This document shows, piece after piece, positions 33,679 to 41,601 of a stretch of 44,625 nt of DNA. Within the stretch, counting starts at the first letter, position 1; every line of letters begins with the position of its first letter. Origin of the DNA: JBMDXB01 sp048594975. Lineage in GTDB: Bacteria; Acidobacteriota; Vicinamibacteria; Vicinamibacterales; 2-12-FULL-66-21. The stretch is from contig JBMDXQ010000146.1 of the NCBI GenBank assembly GCA_048594975.1, positions 1-44,625 on the forward strand. The letters are read 5' to 3'. A model generated the notes under the pieces. It saw nothing but the letters and a program-made list of their open reading frames with translations, was not told the DNA's origin and did not search any database. The translations under genes and the position numbers were made by a program.

Positions 33679-33876
33679 CCGTTCCGCTTACTGCTGCCGG
33701 TGATTCGCGGCGTGCATGACTGGCCCGAACTGTGACGTGTCGGATCAATCGCCGACGAGCACCGCCGGCCACCTGGCGAGAGCGTGGTGGCAGCGGGGGC
33801 GCCGGAAGAGCCGACGATCCTGCCGCTGCCGCCTGCAGCCACAGTGTCTCGAGAAGTGCCTGCAATCAAGTGATCG

Positions 33877-34872
33877 CTACTTCGTCGCGTGAACCTTCGG
33901 CCGATTCGTGAACGAGGCATCGGCATCGATGAGAGCCGAGCCCGGATTGTAGAGCGTCGAGCAGATCGTGAAGCCCGACACGGTGTTGTTGATCAACTTG
34001 TCGTTGTTGCCTACGTCCGAAATCGCTGCCGTGTAGGCCGTGTTGTAGCAGCTCCCGGCGGTTATCAGATTCCCGACGACCTTGACGTTAGTGGCGTCGC
34101 TCGGCGGTCCGGCGGCGTCCCAGTTCGAGAGATACACGCCCACATCGTTGTTGTCGAGCCGATTGTCGACAATCCTCGTGTTGACCGTCAGGGGGCAAGG
34201 ACTTCCGTCGGGGCAAGTGCCGTATTCAGCGCCGCCCACGACGAGGATTCCACCCGACGACCAGCCGCCGCTGCCGATGTACGAGTTTCCGGTGACGCTG
34301 TTGCGCATGACCGACGCGGTCGCGCCGTACCCAATCTGGATGCCGTTCTGGGCGATGTACGTGACTTCCCCGTCGCCCGTGACCGTGTTGTCGCTCACCA
34401 TGACCTGTGTTCCGGGACCATTCGCGACGATGCCGCCCTTTTGATACCCGGAGACGATGTTGCCGGCGATTTTTCCGGTTACGGAGCTGACCGAAAAGAA
34501 CCCGCGGTAGTACACGGCGACGCCGTGCTGACTGCCGTTGTGGGGATTCTCGCCAATAGCCCGAATCGTGCTGTTGAGGATGTCGACGTTGACCGTGCCC
34601 GCGTCGCCGTTGACAACTATGCCGTAGTAATTCGCACCGTGAATATCAGCTGCCTGGACCGTGCCACCGGCACCTTCGGTGTCGTAGTACACGGCAATGT
34701 TGCAGCCGGTCGCGTCGACGGTGCCGGTCAGCGTGCCCGCCGGGTTGATGAGGGCGGCGGTGAGCCCCTGGAAGCCAGTGGGGAAGCAGTCGGCTGCGGA
34801 CAGAATCGTCTGCGGGGTCAGCACAGCCACTGTGGCCGCAAGGAGTGCGGCCGTTGCAGTTCGCCTGGTCAT
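33877..34872 (-). CDS. Secreted right-handed parallel beta-helix protein
   Basis: A 331-residue exported protein. The signal peptide is MTRRTATAALLAATVAVLTP, ending near LSAAD. Residues about 60-320 have NosD/pectate-lyase-like coils of roughly 22-25 residues with N at turns, for example NSTIRAIG, GNIVSGYQKGGIVANG, DNTVTGDG, NSVTGNSYIGSGGWSSGGI, DNRLDNNDVGVYLSN and NNTVSGFTICS. No catalytic residues stand out; it may bind or cleave a polysaccharide at the cell surface. Four or more Cys suggest disulfides. The gene is visibly less GC-rich than its neighbours, which may mean later acquisition. Confidence 0.82.
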   Translation of the reverse strand: MTRRTATAALLAATVAVLTPQTILSAADCFPTGFQGLTAALINPAGTLTGTVDATGCNIAVYYDTEGAGGTVQAADIHGANYYGIVVNGDAGTVNVDILNSTIRAIGENPHNGSQHGVAVYYRGFFSVSSVTGKIAGNIVSGYQKGGIVANGPGTQVMVSDNTVTGDGEVTYIAQNGIQIGYGATASVMRNSVTGNSYIGSGGWSSGGILVVGGAEYGTCPDGSPCPLTVNTRIVDNRLDNNDVGVYLSNWDAAGPPSDATNVKVVGNLITAGSCYNTAYTAAISDVGNNDKLINNTVSGFTICSTLYNPGSALIDADASFTNRPKVHATK

Positions 34873-35160
34873 ACACGTCCTCGTTGCTGTGGAGCCTGGC
34901 GGCTCGTCGCACGCGCACGATGGTCGCCACCGCGAGCGGCAGCGACACACACCCTCGGCAGCGCCGGGGGAAGCCAGTTCGGTTGTCCGGATGAGTTGGG
35001 ATTGTGACGAACTGCGGCTGAGCTGTCAACGGCGACGAAGGCGGCCTGGCAGGCAAAGCGTCCAAACCGTGCAGTTCAGGTCGGGATCGGCTGGAGCACT
35101 TGGTCGCGGACGCGTCCGCCCATGCTAGGCTCGTATCCCTCAATCGCAAGAGGTCACTCC

Positions 35161-36069
35161 ATGATGCGGCCGCTACTCGTGACAGTCTTCGTGGCTCTCT
35201 CGACGGGCCTGTCGTCGTTGCCCGCACACGCGCAGGGGCGCATGATCCAGGCGAAGGACGGAGACGTCGTGATGGTGCCGGGCGCGGGCACGGTGACCGT
35301 CGCACGACCGCTGACCGGGCACCTCAAGCTGATCCCGCACGAGCAGGGCCGGCTGCTCGTCGTGCTCCTCGACGAAGGGCCGCAGGTCGACGGCACCGTC
35401 GACCTCGTGTACCGGTTCAGCGTGATTCAGCAGCCGTTTCCGGCGCGGTACGCGTGGGAAGGTCCGGGAACGGTCGAAGAATACGAGCAGCTCGGAGCAC
35501 GGCGCGGCCTGCGCGGCTACGGCCTGGTGCTTCCGGAGGGCCGGATCCTGCTACGCTGGCACGGCCCCGCCGCGGCATCCACCGCCTTCCCCGAGCACGT
35601 AGCCGCCTTCCAGATCAGCGGCCACGGCTCGGGACGCGTGCGCGCGAGCTTCGAGCAGGCGGAGCGGGAGGCGCTGACGCTGGCGGCGGTCTCATCGGCC
35701 GAGCAGGAGGCGAGCCCCGGGTCGAGCGCGGTCGCACCGACCACCGGCGTCGGAGCGCCCCCGGGCCCTCGGGCGGACGCCCCAGTCCGAGTCGGCGGGA
35801 ACATCCGCGAGCCGCGGAAAATCAAGGATGTGGCGCCGGTCATGCCCGAGGCCGCGCGGCGGACCGGCGTCATTGGCATCGTCATCGTGGAAGCCACGAT
35901 AAACGAGCAGGGCCGCGTCAGCCACGCGCGGATCCTGCGGTCGGTGCCGCAGCTCGACCAGGCGGCGCTCGACGCCGTCCGCCAATGGGAGTACGAGCCG
36001 GTACTCGTCAACGGCGTGCCGCGCACGGTGATCCTGACCGTGACCGTGCCGTTCACCGGCCTTCCCTGA
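35161..36069 (+). CDS. Secreted protein with C-terminal TonB domain
   Basis: A 302-residue protein with a signal peptide (MMRPLLVTVFVALSTGLSSL, cleavage near AHA-Q). The middle (about 60-180) has an uncharacterised beta-rich part, then an Ala/Pro-rich linker. The last 90 residues are a TonB C-terminal domain: KIKDVAPVMPEAARRTGVIG, ATINEQGRVSHARILRSV and LDQAALDAVRQWEYEPVLVN. Unlike classical TonB there is a cleavable signal instead of an N-terminal anchor, so it may be a free periplasmic protein that does not energise receptors. AGAGG stands nine bases before ATG 35161. A deleted paralogue lies at 38527. Confidence 0.85.
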   Translation: MMRPLLVTVFVALSTGLSSLPAHAQGRMIQAKDGDVVMVPGAGTVTVARPLTGHLKLIPHEQGRLLVVLLDEGPQVDGTVDLVYRFSVIQQPFPARYAWEGPGTVEEYEQLGARRGLRGYGLVLPEGRILLRWHGPAAASTAFPEHVAAFQISGHGSGRVRASFEQAEREALTLAAVSSAEQEASPGSSAVAPTTGVGAPPGPRADAPVRVGGNIREPRKIKDVAPVMPEAARRTGVIGIVIVEATINEQGRVSHARILRSVPQLDQAALDAVRQWEYEPVLVNGVPRTVILTVTVPFTGLP

Positions 36070-36248
36070 GGCTGGGTTCCCGCGACTGACCCACGCGACG
36101 GCGCTCCTCCTCTGCCACGCGCGACCGCGCGCATGCGCAAATGTCAGGACGAACGCCGCCGGCCGATGCGTGCGCGCGGCCAAGTTGTCTCCACCATCGT
36201 CAAAATGGCGGGTCGGCGCACGTGACCAGACTCTTCGGGGAGGTTCCG

Positions 36249-36677
36249 ATGCTCGTAGCAGCCGCTCTCGTCGCCCTCATCGCTGACGTTCGGACCGAAT
36301 TGCCGTCGGCGGCGCGGGAGGCCATGTTCCGGCAAGCGTCCGCTGCAGTGGTCGAACCGGCGCGGCCCTGGCCGCCAGCCGGGGTGTCCCGTCTCGCTCC
36401 CGAAATCACCCCGCCGAGACTGATCAAGGAGACCCGCCCGAACTACACCACCAAGGCAAAGGAGGCAGGAATCCAGGGCAGCGTCGTGCTCGAGGCTGTC
36501 GTCCGCGCGGACGGCAGGGTTGGAGAGGTCCGGGTGGCACGCTCCCTCGACAAGGAGCACGGGCTCGACGACGAGGCGGTCAAGACGGTCAGGCAGTGGC
36601 GCTTCGCGCCGGGGACGAAGGACGGCGCCGCGGTCCCCGTGCTCGTCGAAGTCGAGATCACGTTTTCGCTGCGCTAG
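36249..36677 (+). CDS. Short TonB-C-terminal-domain protein
   Basis: A 142-residue protein. The N-terminus MLVAAALVALIADV is a short hydrophobic signal or anchor, and about residues 50-142 are a TonB C-terminal domain: PRLIKETRPNYTTKAKEAGI, QGSVVLEAVVRADGRVGEVR, DDEAVKTVRQWRFAPGTKDG and VPVLVEVEITFSL. The Pro-rich spacer needed to span the periplasm is absent. GGGGAGG six bases before ATG 36249 sets the start; a GTG at 36222 is less likely. It is separated from the longer TonB-domain gene by 179 bases. Confidence 0.83.
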   Translation: MLVAAALVALIADVRTELPSAAREAMFRQASAAVVEPARPWPPAGVSRLAPEITPPRLIKETRPNYTTKAKEAGIQGSVVLEAVVRADGRVGEVRVARSLDKEHGLDDEAVKTVRQWRFAPGTKDGAAVPVLVEVEITFSLR

Positions 36678-36810
36678 TAGATGATGTATCCGGGGCCCGG
36701 GCGCGGCCCGACCGCGCCGGGTTCTCACCTGTCCGGTCGAATGGTCCCAGCCAGCGCAGGTTCGACTTACTCAGGGCGGACGGATCGCAGGGACACACCA
36801 GCCGCTGCAT

Positions 36811-38409
36811 CTATCGGCAGGGCTGCCAGCGTGGCACTTCGGCAGGCGGCGACGGGCGGACCGACAGGAACTGTACCGTCGGGGGCATCGTCGGCGCGAG
36901 GGTGATCGAGGCGAGTAGCTTCCCGCGCTCGCAGGAGACGAGCCACTGGCCGCGCCGCGCGTTCTCGACGTAATCGAAGTGGTCCGTGTCGGGGGCGCAC
37001 GCGCCGACCTGCGCGTGCAGCGCATCCAGCTGGGCGCGCCGCCGATCGCGGGACTCGTCCAGGAACAGGTTGTCGGCCGCGATGCTGCCGGCAAGATCGT
37101 CGTCCCAGGTCGCAATCAGCCGCGAGACCGCATTGCGCGCCGCCGTCAGCGCCGGCGACGGCTGCACGGCGCGCGGCTCCAGCGCGCCTGTCCGTGCCAG
37201 CCGGTCGAACGCCTGGTTCGTCACGCCGCCCCACCCGGTGTACGTCCGGTTCCCGAAAGCGATGATTCCGACACCGTATTCGGGCAGCCACTGCATGATC
37301 GAGCCGAATCCGGGCAGGCCTCCGCCGTGCGCGACGAGATGGCGGAACGCGCAGGTCTGCGAGATCCGGAGGCCGTAACCGTATCCGCTGGCCACGAGCC
37401 CGGTCGAACCGCCGGAATCGCGATTCGTGGTCGCCGCGCTGAACCGCCACAACTGCTGCATCTCTCGCAGTGAGGCCCGCCGGATCGGGCTGGCTTCGCG
37501 CTCGTCGCGCGGCGGCCAGGCGGAGAGCAGCGCGCCCACGTACTTACCGAGATCACGGATCGACGTCAGCATGCCGCCCATCGACCCGAACGCGCCGTCG
37601 GGCAACTGTGGCTCCTCTTTCCAGCGTTCGTCCTCCCACCGGTAGCCGCGCGCCAGCCGCTCCGCCGCAACCTTCGCCGGCTCCATCGTCGTCGAGGTCA
37701 TCCCGAGCGGCCGCAGGATCTTCGAGGCGAGGTAGTCGTTGTAGGGCACCCCGGAGGCGCGGCTGACGATGCGGCCGAGAATCGCGAACCCGTAGTTCGA
37801 ATACTCGTACGACACGCCCGGAGCGTTCGAGAACGGAATTCCTGCCAGCATCATCTTCGTCATCTTCGCATCGGAGGCCGCCAGCTGCTGGTCCCCCCAC
37901 GGGTTGTCCTCCGGGAACCCTTCGGAGTGGGTCAACAGGTGACGGATGGTGATCCTGGGTGAATCGGCCGTGGGATAGACCAGCGTCTTCAGTTCCGGCA
38001 CGTAGCGCTCCGCCGGATCGTCGAGCGAGAGCCGCCCGTCGTCGCGAAGGGCGAGGATCGCCATCGCGGTGAAGCTCTTGGTCATCGACGCGATGCGGAA
38101 CACGGAATCCACGTCGGGCGCCGTGTTGGTCTCCACATTGAGCTGCCCGGTCGAGCCGACGTGCGCCAGTTCGCCGTCGATCACGATGCCCCACACCGCG
38201 CCCGGGACGTGTCCGCGCGTGGCGAAGTCGCGGAACAGCGCGTCGATCTCGGGGAAAGCGGCGGCGAGCTTCGAGCGCCGCGCGGGATCGGTGAACTGCA
38301 GCGCTGCCACGCTTCCGGCGGCGGACTTCGGCGCCTGGGCGATCAACGGCCGAGGGACGACTGCGAGCGAGATCACGACGACGAGGGCGGCTATCGTACG
38401 CGAGATCAT
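36811..38409 (-). CDS. Secreted serine hydrolase, class C beta-lactamase fold (second copy)
   Basis: A 532-residue exported protein with a signal peptide (MISRTIAALVVVISLAVVPR, cleavage near LIAQ). Catalytic boxes are SMTK in FRIASMTKSFTAMA (about 104-117), YSN in VSYEYSNYGFAILG (about 201-204 for the box) and HGG in HLVAHGGGLPGFGS. A C-terminal extension of about 120 residues follows the hydrolase domain and contains two Cys that may pair. It is longer than, and only distantly like, the homologue at 27857. Likely a peptidase or esterase of the envelope. Confidence 0.88.
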   Translation of the reverse strand: MISRTIAALVVVISLAVVPRPLIAQAPKSAAGSVAALQFTDPARRSKLAAAFPEIDALFRDFATRGHVPGAVWGIVIDGELAHVGSTGQLNVETNTAPDVDSVFRIASMTKSFTAMAILALRDDGRLSLDDPAERYVPELKTLVYPTADSPRITIRHLLTHSEGFPEDNPWGDQQLAASDAKMTKMMLAGIPFSNAPGVSYEYSNYGFAILGRIVSRASGVPYNDYLASKILRPLGMTSTTMEPAKVAAERLARGYRWEDERWKEEPQLPDGAFGSMGGMLTSIRDLGKYVGALLSAWPPRDEREASPIRRASLREMQQLWRFSAATTNRDSGGSTGLVASGYGYGLRISQTCAFRHLVAHGGGLPGFGSIMQWLPEYGVGIIAFGNRTYTGWGGVTNQAFDRLARTGALEPRAVQPSPALTAARNAVSRLIATWDDDLAGSIAADNLFLDESRDRRRAQLDALHAQVGACAPDTDHFDYVENARRGQWLVSCERGKLLASITLAPTMPPTVQFLSVRPSPPAEVPRWQPCR

Positions 38410-38526
38410 GCCAGCCTCTTACCAGACCTGAACAGGATCAGCCTGAGTAATGTGCCCCTTCGATTCACCCGCTATGTAAGATACGTATTCTTCAGCATCC
38501 CGCCCGTGCAGTCGGAGGTTGACGCC

Positions 38527-38831
38527 ATGATACGCCGAGGGCTGCCGACTGTCCTCGTGCTCGTTGCGCTCTCCGGGCACCCGCCGGGCGCCGGTGCGCA
38601 AGGACGTTCCATCCAGGCGCGCGACGGCGATGTTATGCTCGTCCCGGCGGATGCCGCGGTCACGATCGCACGCGCCACCGCCGGCCACGTGAAGGTCCTC
38701 CGCTCGATTTCGCTGCTCGATCAGGCGGCGCACGACGCGGTCCGCCAGTGGCGGTTCGAGCCCGTCCTCGTCAACGGTGTGCGCGGCCGATCATCATCAC
38801 CATGCCCCTGACGTTCGCGTCGCAGGACTGA
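38527..38831 (+). pseudogene. TonB-domain protein remnant: internal deletion plus frameshift
   Basis: The reading frame from ATG 38527 gives a signal peptide and AQGRSIQARDGDVMLVP...GHVKV, which matches residues 24-57 of the intact protein at 35161 (AQGRMIQAKDGDVVMVP...GHLKL). It then jumps directly to LRSISLLDQAAHDAVRQWRF, which matches residues 259 onward (LRSVPQLDQAALDAVRQWEY). About 200 residues, including half of the TonB domain, are missing. After EPVLVNGV one base is lost, giving a stop at 38811; restoring it (GTG-CCG-CGG) yields PRPIIITMPLTF and a stop at 38831, matching the family end. A translated 94-residue product cannot be excluded. Confidence 0.85.
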
Positions 38832-38903
38832 CCCGGCCCGACCACAGCCCTGCCGCGAGCGGCTCGGCCCATCCCGCCCGTCGAGTTTCTTAAGGAACTT
38901 GAA

Positions 38904-38960
38904 TGCCGGGGGTGGGGATCGAACCCACACGCCCTTGCGGGCACGGGATTTTAAGTCCCG
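38904..38960 (-). tRNA. tRNA-Leu(UAA) 3' half only: attachment site
   Basis: Reading leftward: anticodon stem-loop CGGGA-CTTAAAA-TCCCG (anticodon TAA), long variable arm with GCCC-GCAA-GGGC, T-arm GTGGG-TTCGATC-CCCAC, acceptor strand CCCCGGC and discriminator A. Upstream of the anticodon stem no D-arm or 5' acceptor strand is found, so this is a fragment, not a working gene. A tyrosine integrase gene begins 100 bases away, on the side where the 5' half should be. This is the expected outcome of integration into a tRNA gene, with the complete tRNA re-formed at the far end of the element. Confidence 0.85.
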
Positions 38961-39064
38961 AAACAGCCCTCAGAACAGGCCGGAATTTGCGTTTTCCTTA
39001 AGGATTTCGCCGCCAGCGTCCGCCCGAAACCGCTCGAAACCGCCCCCAATGGTTAACGCTACGG

Positions 39065-40168
39065 TTAACGCTGTTTGCGACGGCGCCTGGGAGTCGGCGC
39101 GTCCGCGAGGCGCGCCACCGCGACCGTCAGATCCGCCTCGTTGACGATGTCGTAGCGGTCGAACACGGAGCGCGTCTTGTGCCCCGTCAACTGCATCGCC
39201 GTCTTCTCGGGCACGCCGGCGCGGACCAGATTGCGCACCGCCGTCCGTCGGAAGTCGTGCGGGATGCGGCCCGGACAGCCCGCGCGCCGGCACGCGTCGC
39301 GCCACAGCTTGCTGTAGAACGCTGGGAGCCGGCCGCCAGCGGGGTCGGGGAACACCCACGGGCACAAGACCCCCGTCTGCCGCAGCGCGTCGCGCACGCG
39401 CCCCTGCGCGATCAGGACGGCCGCGAGCTCCGGCAGCACGCCGTACGGAAACGTCCGCCCGTCGCGGTTCTTCGTCGTGCCGACGTCCAGGCGGACGATG
39501 CCGGCGGCCTCGTCGACCTGCGCCCAGGTGATCGGCAGCACTTCGCTGCGGACGCGCCAGCCGGTGAGGAACGCGAACGTCATCACCGGCCGCCAGGGCG
39601 CCGGCAGGTGCCGGATCACCGCGTCGAACTGGTCGCGTTCGAAGAACCCGGTCCGCACGTTGTGCTCCGCCAGCTTCTTGATCCGCGGCTTCGTCGTCAA
39701 CGTCTCAGCCTCGAGCGCAAGCGTGAAGGCCCGGTTCACGATCGCCAGCTCGCGGTTGATCGTCGCGTTCGCGGCGCCCGGCGTGATGACCTGGCCATCG
39801 GCATCGACCACAGGCGTCTGCCGGTGCGCGATGTAGGCGCGGACGACCGACGCCGTGATCGCCACCATGCGCCGGCCGCCGAAGAACGGTAGCAGATGGA
39901 GCCGGATGCGGCGCTCGATGCCGTCGACCGACCGCTTGTCGTTGATCCGGTAATCGTTCAGCACGTCGGCCGCCGCCTCCTCGAATCGGAGGCGTCCGGT
40001 CGCCGGTGAGACCGGCCGCCCGTCCGCGATCGCGCCTTCGCGTTTCCGTAACAGCGTGCGGGCGTCGTCCTTGCTCGCGGTGCCGGAACTCTCGACGATC
40101 GGACGGCCGTCCCGGTAGTACTTCAGCATCCAGATCGTGCGGCCCTTTCCCCGATAGACCATGCCCAT
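39065..40168 (-). CDS. int: Tyrosine recombinase (phage-type integrase)
   Basis: A 367-residue site-specific recombinase. The N-terminal part has an AP2-like arm-binding start (VYRGKGRTIWMLKYYRDGRP) and a SAM-like core-binding domain (about 60-150). The catalytic domain shows Arg in FLTGWRVRSEVLPITWAQVD, H-x-x-R in IPHDFRRTAVRN, the later His in LTGHKTRSVFDRYD and the nucleophile Tyr in the same segment. It ends with a basic tail. It lies next to the tRNA-Leu fragment, its likely target. Its start overlaps the stop of the ribbon-helix-helix gene, so both are expressed together. A second ATG at 40162 is possible. Confidence 0.94.
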   Translation of the reverse strand: MGMVYRGKGRTIWMLKYYRDGRPIVESSGTASKDDARTLLRKREGAIADGRPVSPATGRLRFEEAAADVLNDYRINDKRSVDGIERRIRLHLLPFFGGRRMVAITASVVRAYIAHRQTPVVDADGQVITPGAANATINRELAIVNRAFTLALEAETLTTKPRIKKLAEHNVRTGFFERDQFDAVIRHLPAPWRPVMTFAFLTGWRVRSEVLPITWAQVDEAAGIVRLDVGTTKNRDGRTFPYGVLPELAAVLIAQGRVRDALRQTGVLCPWVFPDPAGGRLPAFYSKLWRDACRRAGCPGRIPHDFRRTAVRNLVRAGVPEKTAMQLTGHKTRSVFDRYDIVNEADLTVAVARLADAPTPRRRRKQR

Positions 40169-40392
40169 TAGCGGCCGCCCTTCTTGAGGCGCGTCGCCGG
40201 CGCCGGCATGACGCCCTTCGCTTCGAGGAACATGCGCAACGCGCGGCGCACCGTTTCGCTCGGGGGAATGCCGTCGCGTTCCTGCAGGGCGGCCATCGCG
40301 TCGGTGAGGTCCGTGCCGAGGCGGAACGCGCTCGGCGGGGTGCGTTTGGGTGGCGGGGTGCGTTTGCGGGGTGTTTTGCTCATGGCTGTCAT
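40168..40392 (-). CDS. Ribbon-helix-helix (CopG-like) regulator
   Basis: A 74-residue basic protein. After a Lys/Pro-rich N-terminus, SAFRLGTDLTDAMAALQERD forms the strand and first helix and PPSETVRRALRMFLEAKGV the second helix of a ribbon-helix-helix fold. It overlaps the integrase start. A direct repeat of GGTATAAC just upstream (40404-40420) is a probable own operator and holds a -10-like TATAAC close enough to the ATG for a nearly leaderless message. An ATG three codons later (40383) is an alternative. Confidence 0.78.
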   Translation of the reverse strand: MTAMSKTPRKRTPPPKRTPPSAFRLGTDLTDAMAALQERDGIPPSETVRRALRMFLEAKGVMPAPATRLKKGGR

Positions 40393-40403
40393 GGTATCAC
40401 GAG

Positions 40404-40420
40404 GTTATACCTGTTATACC
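40404..40420 (-). promoter_or_regulatory. Repeated GGTATAAC operator/promoter before the regulator-integrase pair
   Basis: On the minus strand GGTATAACA is followed by GGTATAACC, a 9-base-period direct repeat, and a half-site GATACC lies 11 bases further toward the gene. Direct repeats of this period suit ribbon-helix-helix proteins. TATAAC within the repeat can serve as -10 box. Confidence 0.55.
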
Positions 40421-40534
40421 GTCGCGCCATTTCGCGCGCGTTTTCGCGGAATCCGACCGCGCACGATGCCCCGGTACGCGCGAAAGCGGTTCTGGTTTGA
40501 CGAGAGACCAGACTTCCGACCCTCTCACTCGGGG

Positions 40535-41158
40535 TTACGCGCTGAACGTCTCGATCCGCAGGCTGCCATACAGCGGAAACATACGAGCGAAGTTCCCTTG
40601 CAGGTCGTCCCTCGTTTTGAGGTCGGATTGGTACTCCCTGACTGCGTGAAGAAACGCAAGAAACAGATCTTCAAGGCTGATAACGAACTGTTCTGGTTCG
40701 TCGGGCCCTCTGCCGACGGGTCTTACCACGGCGCCCCGACCCAGGCCCTGCGCAAGACTGACCGTGACTTTCTTCGAGTACAGCGAGAACGAATGAACCA
40801 CGGGGTTCCGAAATCCCAAGTAGATGACTTCAGCGAAGGACATCGTTGCCGTGGCTGGTCCGCTGGACACATACTCCGACAGGAAAGTCTCGAACCGTTT
40901 TCTACTCTTCCCGTCGGCGTCATCACCCGCATGGAACTTCGCCAACAGGTCGATGCCCGCCATGATCACCATGCACGTGGCAAATAGCCGATTCCGTCTC
41001 TGGTCGCTCCCGACAGACTCCTCCGGCACTACGTCGCCGAGCAGGCACAGTTGAGCCTCTCTCCGAAGCAGGTGAAGCGGACTGGCAACCCCGGCCTGCG
41101 GGGGCAAGGGCGGCGCAAAGAAGAACTCGATCTGCTGCGGAAGTGTCGGTGTCTCCAT
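40535..41158 (-). CDS. Unknown protein with HEPN-like RNxxxH motif
   Basis: A 207-residue soluble protein; I do not recognise a named family. GGAGG five bases before ATG 41158 supports the start. The helical middle (RLFATCMVIMAGIDLLAKFH, about 57-76) is followed by RFETFLSEYV and LGFRNPVVHSFSLYS, where R117-N118-x3-H122 matches the R-N-x(3-5)-H motif of HEPN ribonucleases. The C-terminal part has ISLEDLFLAFLHAVREYQSD, again helical. Its codon and base use is less GC-rich than the rest of the window. HEPN proteins are often toxins or defence RNases in mobile elements, but this single motif could be coincidental or a non-catalytic HEPN fold. Confidence 0.7.
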   Translation of the reverse strand: METPTLPQQIEFFFAPPLPPQAGVASPLHLLRREAQLCLLGDVVPEESVGSDQRRNRLFATCMVIMAGIDLLAKFHAGDDADGKSRKRFETFLSEYVSSGPATATMSFAEVIYLGFRNPVVHSFSLYSKKVTVSLAQGLGRGAVVRPVGRGPDEPEQFVISLEDLFLAFLHAVREYQSDLKTRDDLQGNFARMFPLYGSLRIETFSA

Positions 41159-41290
41159 CGAGGCCTCCGTGAACGAAGGCCGGCGGGAACTGCCGCGTGC
41201 GATACTCGCGGGCAGAGGCCGTCGGCAGGTAGCGTGCTGACAGCTTCAGGGGGCGCGATCGCGATCCCAGTCGCGTCGCGCTTCCGATTC

Positions 41291-41476
41291 TTACCTCTCG
41301 TCGTCGCGGTCGTGCGGCGTCGACGCCTCACGCATGACGCGCCGAATCCACTCCTGCACCGTCACCCGATCGCGCCGCGCCTGCGCCTCCGCCGCCGCGA
41401 GCTGCTTCGAGGGAATGGATACCGTCACCGGCACCGACGGATCGTCGACGTCGAGCGGCGGGCGGCCACGGCGCAC
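41291..41476 (-). CDS. Small ribbon-helix-helix protein
   Basis: A 61-residue protein with GTG start. VPVTVSIPSKQLAAAEAQAR gives strand and helix one, DRVTVQEWIRRVMREAS helix two, the ribbon-helix-helix pattern. It has an acidic, disordered end (HDRDDER). No strong ribosome binding site is seen. It lies between the capsid gene and the HEPN-motif gene on the same strand and may control one of them. Confidence 0.68.
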   Translation of the reverse strand: MRRGRPPLDVDDPSVPVTVSIPSKQLAAAEAQARRDRVTVQEWIRRVMREASTPHDRDDER

Positions 41477-41560
41477 GGGATCATGCTACGCCCTGGTCGT
41501 CCGCGTCGAAAGCCTGGCCGGCTGTAACACCGGCGACGAGCCATGAACAAACCCGCGGCC

Positions 41561-41577
41561 GGCCGGGAGCACCGGCC
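41561..41577 (-). terminator. Weak hairpin after the capsid gene
   Basis: GGCCGG-TGCTC-CCGGCC on the minus strand, 25 bases beyond the capsid stop. The T-rich part (TTTGTT) comes only nine bases after the stem, so termination is uncertain. Confidence 0.35.
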
Positions 41578-41601
41578 AGGCGTTGACCGCTCCCGTTTCT
41601 C

